Source: Pseudomonas sp. MWU15-20650
Lineage (GTDB): Bacteria; Pseudomonadota; Gammaproteobacteria; Pseudomonadales; Pseudomonadaceae
Length of the DNA: 64,000 nt
Assembly: GCF_023242475.1 (NCBI RefSeq)
Contig: NZ_JALJFG010000010.1
Coordinates: forward strand, 62,001 to 126,000
Direction of reading: 5' to 3'
Under the pieces are notes generated by a model. That model was not told the origin of the DNA and did not search any database. It saw only the letters and a list, made by a program, of their open reading frames with translations. Positions 59,134-64,000 of the stretch are shown in pieces. The position numbers were made by a program, and so were the translations under genes. Position 1 is the stretch's first letter; each line of letters opens with the position of its first letter.

Positions 59134-61509
59134 TTGGTAGAGTACGTAGTTTCCCTCGATAAGCTCGGCGTCCATGATGTAGAGCATGTGGGGGGCAAGA
59201 ACGCATCCCTCGGCGAGATGATCAGTAATCTTGCAGGCGCTGGTGTCTCGGTGCCCGGTGGTTTCGCCACCACGGCCCAGGCTTACCGTGACTTCCTCGA
59301 GCTGAGCGGCCTCAACGCCCAGATCCACGCCGCGCTGGACGCCCTGGACGTCGATGACGTCAACGCCCTGGCCAAGACCGGTGCCCAGATCCGCCAATGG
59401 ATCATGGAAGCCGAGTTCCCCGAGAAGCTCAACGAAGAAATCCGCACCGCTTTCGCTGCATTGTCCGCCGGCAACCCGGACATGGCGGTTGCCGTGCGTT
59501 CCTCGGCCACCGCCGAAGACTTGCCGGACGCTTCCTTTGCCGGCCAGCAGGAAACCTTCCTTAATATCCGCGGCGTGGAAAACGTGATCCGTGCGGCCAA
59601 GGAAGTCTTTGCCTCGCTGTTCAACGACCGTGCTATTTCCTACCGCGTACACCAGGGTTTCGACCATAAGCTGGTGGCCCTGTCCGCTGGCGTGCAGCGC
59701 ATGGTGCGCTCGGAAACCGGCACCGCCGGGGTCATGTTCACCCTGGACACCGAATCTGGCTTCCGTGACGTGGTGTTTATCACCGGCGCCTACGGCCTGG
59801 GCGAAACCGTCGTACAAGGCGCGGTCAACCCGGACGAATTCTACGTCCACAAGCACACTCTTGAGGCCGGTCGCCCGGCCATCTTGCGCCGCAACCTGGG
59901 CAGCAAGGCCATCAAGATGATCTACGGCGACGAGGCCAAGGCCGGTCGCTCGGTGAAAACCGTCGAAGTCGACAAGGCCGAACGTGCGCGTTTCTGCCTG
60001 ACCGACGCAGAAGTCAGCGAACTGGCCAAACAAGCGATGATCATCGAGAAGCACTACAAGTGCCCGATGGACATCGAATGGGCCAAGGACGGTGACGACG
60101 GCAAGCTGTACATCGTTCAAGCGCGTCCGGAAACCGTGAAGAGCCGCACGTCGGCCAACGTCATGGAGCGCTACCTGCTGAAAGAAACCGGCACCGTGCT
60201 GGTGGAAGGCCGTGCCATCGGCCAGCGTATCGGCGCCGGCAAGGTGCGGATCATCAAGGACGTGTCCGAGATGGACAAGGTCCAGCCCGGCGACGTGCTG
60301 GTCTCCGACATGACCGACCCGGACTGGGAACCGGTGATGAAGCGCGCGAGCGCCATCGTCACCAACCGTGGCGGGCGCACCTGCCACGCGGCGATCATCG
60401 CCCGTGAGCTGGGGATCCCAGCGGTGGTCGGTTGTGGCAACGCCACCCAACTGCTCAAGGATGGCCAGGGTGTGACTGTGTCCTGCGCCGAAGGCGACAC
60501 CGGCTTCATCTTCGAAGGTGAGCTGGGCTTCGACATCAAGCAAAACTCCATCGACGCCATGCCTGACCTGCCGTTCAAGATCATGATGAACGTCGGTAAC
60601 CCGGACCGTGCCTTCGACTTCGCGCAGTTGCCGAACGCCGGTGTGGGCCTGGCCCGCCTGGAGTTCATCATCAACCGCATGATCGGCGTGCACCCCAAGG
60701 CCCTGCTGAACTACGACGGCCTGCCGCTGGAGATCAAGGAAAGCGTCGACAAGCGCATTGCCGGTTACAACGACCCGGTGGGCTTCTATGTCGAGAAGCT
60801 GGTGGAAGGCATCAGCACCTTGGCGGCGGCGTTCTACCCGAAAAAGGTCATCGTGCGCCTGTCGGACTTCAAGTCCAACGAATACGCCAACCTGATCGGC
60901 GGCAAGCTCTACGAGCCGGAAGAAGAAAACCCGATGCTGGGCTTCCGTGGCGCTTCGCGTTACATCAGCGAATCGTTCCGTGACTGCTTCGAACTGGAGT
61001 GCCGCGCCCTCAAGCGCGTGCGCAACGAGATGGGCCTGACCAACGTCGAGATCATGGTGCCGTTCGTGCGCACCTTGGGCGAGGCGAGCCAGGTGGTGGA
61101 CCTGCTGGCCGAAAACGGCTTGACCCGCGGTGAGAACGGCCTGCGCGTGATCATGATGTGCGAGCTGCCGTCCAACGCCATTCTGGCCGAAGAGTTCCTG
61201 GAGTTCTTCGACGGTTTCTCCATCGGTTCCAACGACCTGACCCAACTGACCCTGGGCCTGGATCGCGATTCGGGGATCATCGCGCACCTGTTCGACGAGC
61301 GTAACCCGGCGGTCAAGAAGCTGCTGGCCAACGCCATCCAGGCGTGCAACAAGGCTGGCAAGTACATCGGCATCTGCGGTCAAGGCCCTTCCGACCACCC
61401 GGACCTGGCCAAATGGTTGATGGAACAGGGCATCGAAAGCGTCTCGCTGAACCCTGATTCCGTGCTGGAAACCTGGTTCTTCCTGGCGGAAGGCCAAGCG
61501 TCCGCTTAA
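59134..61509 (+). CDS. ppsA: Phosphoenolpyruvate synthase
   Basis: 791 residues with a TTG start; the TGGAGAG site lies about ten bases upstream and no ATG fits the conserved N-terminus ([30 protein letters not shown]). The pyruvate-phosphate-dikinase N-terminal ATP domain includes [18 protein letters not shown]. The phosphohistidine domain has [20 protein letters not shown] with the catalytic His. The C-terminal barrel has [16 protein letters not shown] with the PEP-site Cys. It makes PEP from pyruvate and ATP for gluconeogenesis. ppsR is divergent. Confidence 0.97.
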   Translation: MVEYVVSLDKLGVHDVEHVGGKNASLGEMISNLAGAGVSVPGGFATTAQAYRDFLELSGLNAQIHAALDALDVDDVNALAKTGAQIRQWIMEAEFPEKLNEEIRTAFAALSAGNPDMAVAVRSSATAEDLPDASFAGQQETFLNIRGVENVIRAAKEVFASLFNDRAISYRVHQGFDHKLVALSAGVQRMVRSETGTAGVMFTLDTESGFRDVVFITGAYGLGETVVQGAVNPDEFYVHKHTLEAGRPAILRRNLGSKAIKMIYGDEAKAGRSVKTVEVDKAERARFCLTDAEVSELAKQAMIIEKHYKCPMDIEWAKDGDDGKLYIVQARPETVKSRTSANVMERYLLKETGTVLVEGRAIGQRIGAGKVRIIKDVSEMDKVQPGDVLVSDMTDPDWEPVMKRASAIVTNRGGRTCHAAIIARELGIPAVVGCGNATQLLKDGQGVTVSCAEGDTGFIFEGELGFDIKQNSIDAMPDLPFKIMMNVGNPDRAFDFAQLPNAGVGLARLEFIINRMIGVHPKALLNYDGLPLEIKESVDKRIAGYNDPVGFYVEKLVEGISTLAAAFYPKKVIVRLSDFKSNEYANLIGGKLYEPEEENPMLGFRGASRYISESFRDCFELECRALKRVRNEMGLTNVEIMVPFVRTLGEASQVVDLLAENGLTRGENGLRVIMMCELPSNAILAEEFLEFFDGFSIGSNDLTQLTLGLDRDSGIIAHLFDERNPAVKKLLANAIQACNKAGKYIGICGQGPSDHPDLAKWLMEQGIESVSLNPDSVLETWFFLAEGQASA

Positions 61510-61525
61510 GGTCGCTACGTCAAAA

Positions 61526-61558
61526 GTGCCGGTCAATCGTCAGGTTGACCGGCATTCT
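61526..61558 (+). terminator. Terminator of ppsA
   Basis: GCCGGTCAA (61528-61536) and TTGACCGGC (61545-61553) pair around an 8-base loop and are followed by a T-rich stretch (ATTCTTATCT). It lies 18 bases past the ppsA stop. Confidence 0.75.
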
Positions 61559-61613
61559 TATCTGTACAGGGCGGAATCCTTGCGGACGTCGCCCTTTTTT
61601 GTGCAAGAGCATT

Positions 61614-62603
61614 ATGCAAAGCAGCAGCAACCTGTTTCCCGTCGCCTTGATCAGCGCTGAACGTCGCGGCGACCTGAGTGAAGATGTGTATCGCCTCAAA
61701 CCCGGTAACAGCCCCGACGGCACCGTCGAGCTGGCGGTGACCCGTTTGGGCCTGGCGGATGTCCCGGAAAACCGGGGCACGCCGGTCATCCTGTTGCATG
61801 GTAGTTTTTCCAACCGGCGTTTCTGGTACTCCCCCAAGGGCATCGGCCTGGGCGCTTACCTGGCGCGCCGGGGATTCGATGTGTGGATCCCGGAAATGCG
61901 CGGCCATGGCTTGTCCAGACGCAACCACGATTACGCCAGAAACCGTGTTGCCGATTACGCGCGTTACGATTTGCCGGCCATTGGTGCGTTTGTGCGTGAA
62001 CAAAGTGGGCAAATCCCACACTGGATCGGTCACTCCCTGGGCGGTACGACCCTGGCGGCGGCGCTCGGCGGCCAGCACCTGGGAGCGCCAGGCGCGGCTT
62101 CTGTGGCGTTGTTTGGTTGCCAGGTCAGCCGCACGTATTGGCCGTTGAAAATTCCACCGGTGGAGTGGGGCGGCCGATTCATCTTGAAGCGCTTTGGCCA
62201 ATTGTCTGGCGCACGGCTCAAGCGTGGTCCTGAGGATGAGCCGGTCGGTGTGATGATCGAGTCGATGCGCTGGCACGGCCTGTTCGGCCGCTTTGGCGAT
62301 GCCGAGTGCGACTGGTGGAAAGGCCTGGCGCAGGTCGACGTACCGCTGTTGGCGGTGAGCGCGGCGGGCGACCGGCAAGACCCGGATTGGGCGTGTCGCA
62401 CGTTATTTGAGCAAGTCGGCAGCGAGCACCGCCAGTACCTGTGCCTGGGGCGCGAGCAAGGCTTTACCGATGATTTCGGGCATGTGGAGATGCTGGTCAG
62501 CAAACCCGCGCAGACTCAAGTGTGGCCGCTGGTGGAGCGTTGGTTGAAAGACCCATTGACACCTTTATTCGGGACGCAGCCAGCAGTCGTGGCAGCGGTT
62601 TGA
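61614..62603 (+). CDS. Alpha/beta-hydrolase-family protein
   Basis: 329 residues from ATG 61614; the open frame further upstream runs through the ppsA terminator. The fold is clear: strand and oxyanion loop VILLHGSFSNRRFW, strand-turn IPHWIGHSLGGTTLAAALGG with nucleophile Ser141, and a histidine in FGHVEML near the end (FTDDFGHVEM). The catalytic Asp is likely in AAGDRQDPDWACR. It looks like a lipase/esterase or polyhydroxyalkanoate-related hydrolase; the exact substrate is unknown. It stands between ppsA and rraA. Confidence 0.88.
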   Translation: MQSSSNLFPVALISAERRGDLSEDVYRLKPGNSPDGTVELAVTRLGLADVPENRGTPVILLHGSFSNRRFWYSPKGIGLGAYLARRGFDVWIPEMRGHGLSRRNHDYARNRVADYARYDLPAIGAFVREQSGQIPHWIGHSLGGTTLAAALGGQHLGAPGAASVALFGCQVSRTYWPLKIPPVEWGGRFILKRFGQLSGARLKRGPEDEPVGVMIESMRWHGLFGRFGDAECDWWKGLAQVDVPLLAVSAAGDRQDPDWACRTLFEQVGSEHRQYLCLGREQGFTDDFGHVEMLVSKPAQTQVWPLVERWLKDPLTPLFGTQPAVVAAV

Positions 62604-62833
62604 CGAAGCGCTCTACCAAGGGCGTTTCACTCTTGAGTCGTTGCGGCTAAGATATGACGCGCCAGGGGCTTCTGGTCATATTCAGTCGCGCAACAGGTAT
62701 TGCGTTGCGCTGGCGTGGGTCTGATCATGGCCGCCGCAAACAGGTCAGCACTTAAAGAATGCCTGTTGCGACGCGTTTTTCTGATGTACACCATGGGATG
62801 TTCGACCTCTTCTTTGACGACAGGAGTTTCTCG

Positions 62834-63325
62834 ATGAACCATTACGTGACCCCCGACCTGTGTGACGCCTACCCGGAACTGGTACAGGTAGTGGAGCCGA
62901 TGTTCAGCAACTTCGGCGGCCGAGACTCCTTTGGTGGCGAGATCGTCACCATCAAATGCTTCGAGGACAACTCCCTGGTCAAGGAACAAGCCGACCAGCC
63001 GGGGGCAGGCAAAGTCCTGGTGGTCGACGGCGGTGGTTCCCTGCGTCGAGCATTGCTGGGCGATATGATCGCCGAGAAAGCCGCTAAAAACGGATGGGAA
63101 GGCTTGGTGATCTACGGTTGCATCCGCGACGTCGACGTCATCGCGCAGATCGATTTGGGTGTACAGGCCCTGGCCACCCACCCGATGAAAACCGACAAGC
63201 GTGGTATTGGCGACCTGAACGTCGTCGTGACGTTCGCGGGCGTGACGTTCCGCCCGGGAGAGTACATTTACGCTGACAACAACGGCGTAATCGTGTCGCC
63301 CAGCCCGCTTGAAATGCCTGAATAA
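62834..63325 (+). CDS. rraA: Ribonuclease E activity regulator RraA
   Basis: 163 residues from ATG 62834, with CAGGAG upstream; the longer frame upstream is not needed. The RraA fold: [60 protein letters not shown] (the ring-forming region), and [18 protein letters not shown]. RraA binds the C-terminal region of RNase E and inhibits it. It is distinct from the aldolase-like RraA homologues because of the length. The ZntB-like gene follows after 25 bases. Confidence 0.94.
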   Translation: MNHYVTPDLCDAYPELVQVVEPMFSNFGGRDSFGGEIVTIKCFEDNSLVKEQADQPGAGKVLVVDGGGSLRRALLGDMIAEKAAKNGWEGLVIYGCIRDVDVIAQIDLGVQALATHPMKTDKRGIGDLNVVVTFAGVTFRPGEYIYADNNGVIVSPSPLEMPE

Positions 63326-63350
63326 ACCGCAGTAGCCGATAGGGGTGAGG

Positions 63351-64000
63351 ATGTTCGAGGAAGAAAACGCGCAATGGGGGCTGGTGCATGCCCTGGTGCT
63401 GGACGGTAAAGGCGGTGCGCGTTCGATTGCCCGGACTGAGCTCGACGATTTGCAATTGCAGCCTCAGGAAAGCCTTTGGCTGCATTGGGATCGCAGCCAC
63501 CCGCAGACCCAGACCTGGTTGCGCACGTCCAGCGGCCTGAGCGAGTTTGCCTGTGACCTGTTGCTGGAAGAGAACACTCGTCCACGGCTGCTACCGCTGC
63601 CGGACGCCGAATTGTTGTTGTTTCTGCGTGGAATCAATCTCAACCCGGGTGCAGAGCCGGAAGACATGGTCTCGGTGCGTATCTTCGCGTCGGCCAATCG
63701 TGTGATCTCCCTGCGTTTGCGCCCGCTGCGCGCCACCGATGAGCTGCTGGTGCAATTGGCAGATGGCAAAGGCCCTAAGACCGCGTCGGAACTGATCCTT
63801 TATATGGCGCAGTACCTGACCCATAAAGTGCAGGATCTGGTCACCGACTTGTCTGAAATCGTCGATTCCGAGGAAGAAAAGCTCGATGCCGACGAACGGT
63901 ATACTCCAGAGCACGGCAACGTTTTGCAGATCCGTCGGCGAGCGGCCGGGCTCAAGCGTTTCCTGTCGCCACAGCGGGATATCTTTGCCCAGCTGACGCG
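63351..64000 (+). CDS. ZntB/CorA-family divalent cation transporter (3' truncated by window)
   Basis: ATG at 63351 with GGTGAGG just upstream; the frame stays open to the end of the window, giving 216 residues so far. The N-terminal funnel domain resembles ZntB: MFEEENAQWGLVHALVLDGK, DDLQLQPQESLWLHWDRSHP, RPLRATDELLVQL, KTASELILYMAQYLTHKVQD, and QIRRRAAGLKRFLSPQRDIF. The membrane helices and GMN signature lie beyond the end. Such proteins release or take up zinc or magnesium. It is likely the next gene in the rraA transcription unit. Confidence 0.85.
   Translation, partial: MFEEENAQWGLVHALVLDGKGGARSIARTELDDLQLQPQESLWLHWDRSHPQTQTWLRTSSGLSEFACDLLLEENTRPRLLPLPDAELLLFLRGINLNPGAEPEDMVSVRIFASANRVISLRLRPLRATDELLVQLADGKGPKTASELILYMAQYLTHKVQDLVTDLSEIVDSEEEKLDADERYTPEHGNVLQIRRRAAGLKRFLSPQRDIFAQLT

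Noticed and set aside
59035..61536. 833-codon open frame on the minus strand over ppsA
   Set aside because: It is an antisense shadow of a strongly conserved gene in GC-rich DNA. The composition (many His, Gln, Val, Gly) is that of a reversed codon-biased gene, and no family is recognisable.
1..64000. CRISPR arrays, insertion sequences or phage genes
   Set aside because: No regularly spaced repeats, transposases or phage structural genes are visible in any frame.

Overview
The window is a contiguous piece of chromosome from a gamma-proteobacterium of the genus Pseudomonas, most likely the P. fluorescens group. Three things point there: GC-rich genes with Pseudomonas-type start choices (for example the TTG start of ppsA), a methylcitrate operon in the order GntR-prpB-prpC-acnD-prpF-prpD, and many imperfect palindromes of the GTGGGAG..GGGCTTGCTCCC type (REP/REPIN elements) between genes. 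No rRNA, insertion sequence, CRISPR array or prophage was seen. One tRNA gene (Ser, anticodon GGA) is present.

Layout. 1-1.4 kb: 3' part of etfB and complete etfA with a strong terminator. 1.5-8 kb: envelope and small genes (periplasmic binding protein, two lipoproteins, a MocR-type regulator, a Lys/Ala/Pro-rich secreted protein, a YkgJ-like Cys cluster protein, a START-domain protein, rraB), then a probable small RNA on the minus strand near 7.9 kb. 8.2-11.4 kb: a three-gene operon of circularly permuted ATP-grasp, alpha-E and transglutaminase-like proteins. 11.5-20 kb: a cytochrome c protein, a thiolase/FadB-like pair, a glutamine amidotransferase-like protein, corA, a plsC-like acyltransferase and an enoyl-CoA hydratase. 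20.2-27 kb: tRNA-Ser, an EamA transporter with a His-rich tail, small enzymes, an AT-richer Panacea-type toxin-antitoxin pair (23.3-24.3 kb), and a LysR regulator divergent from an NAD(P)-binding protein. 27-35.6 kb: a HAD phosphatase, an SDR/LysR divergent pair, a racemase with an NCS1 transporter, cysH, thrH and pabB.

35.7-38.8 kb: a minus-strand operon of retropepsin-like protease, UUP1/7TM inactive transglutaminase and RimK-like ATP-grasp ligase. 39-47.5 kb: the propionate (2-methylcitrate) operon with its GntR/FCD regulator and two TGTCGACA operators. 47.5-50.6 kb: an ABC importer with a double-length permease and no binding protein beside it. 50.8-57.9 kb: a five-gene minus-strand operon (EamA exporter, JAMM + ubiquitin-like + E1 + rhodanese fusion, cysteine synthase homologue, EpsC-type serine acetyltransferase with a C-terminal extension, AlaX tRNA editing protein) divergent from a MocR regulator. 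58.1-64 kb: ppsR divergent from ppsA, an alpha/beta hydrolase, rraA, and the start of a ZntB/CorA-like transporter cut by the window edge.

The most unusual content is the 50.8-57.9 kb operon. It looks like a self-contained sulfur-carrier-protein route to cysteine or a related thio-compound, with its carrier fused in one chain to its loading enzyme, its releasing protease and a sulfur donor domain, together with a transporter, a tRNA editing enzyme and a PLP-sensing regulator. Two separate loci pairing an ATP-grasp with a transglutaminase-fold protein (8.2-11.4 kb and 35.7-38.8 kb) lie in the same window and are poorly characterised. The Panacea-type pair and the candidate small RNA are further accessory or regulatory elements worth testing.
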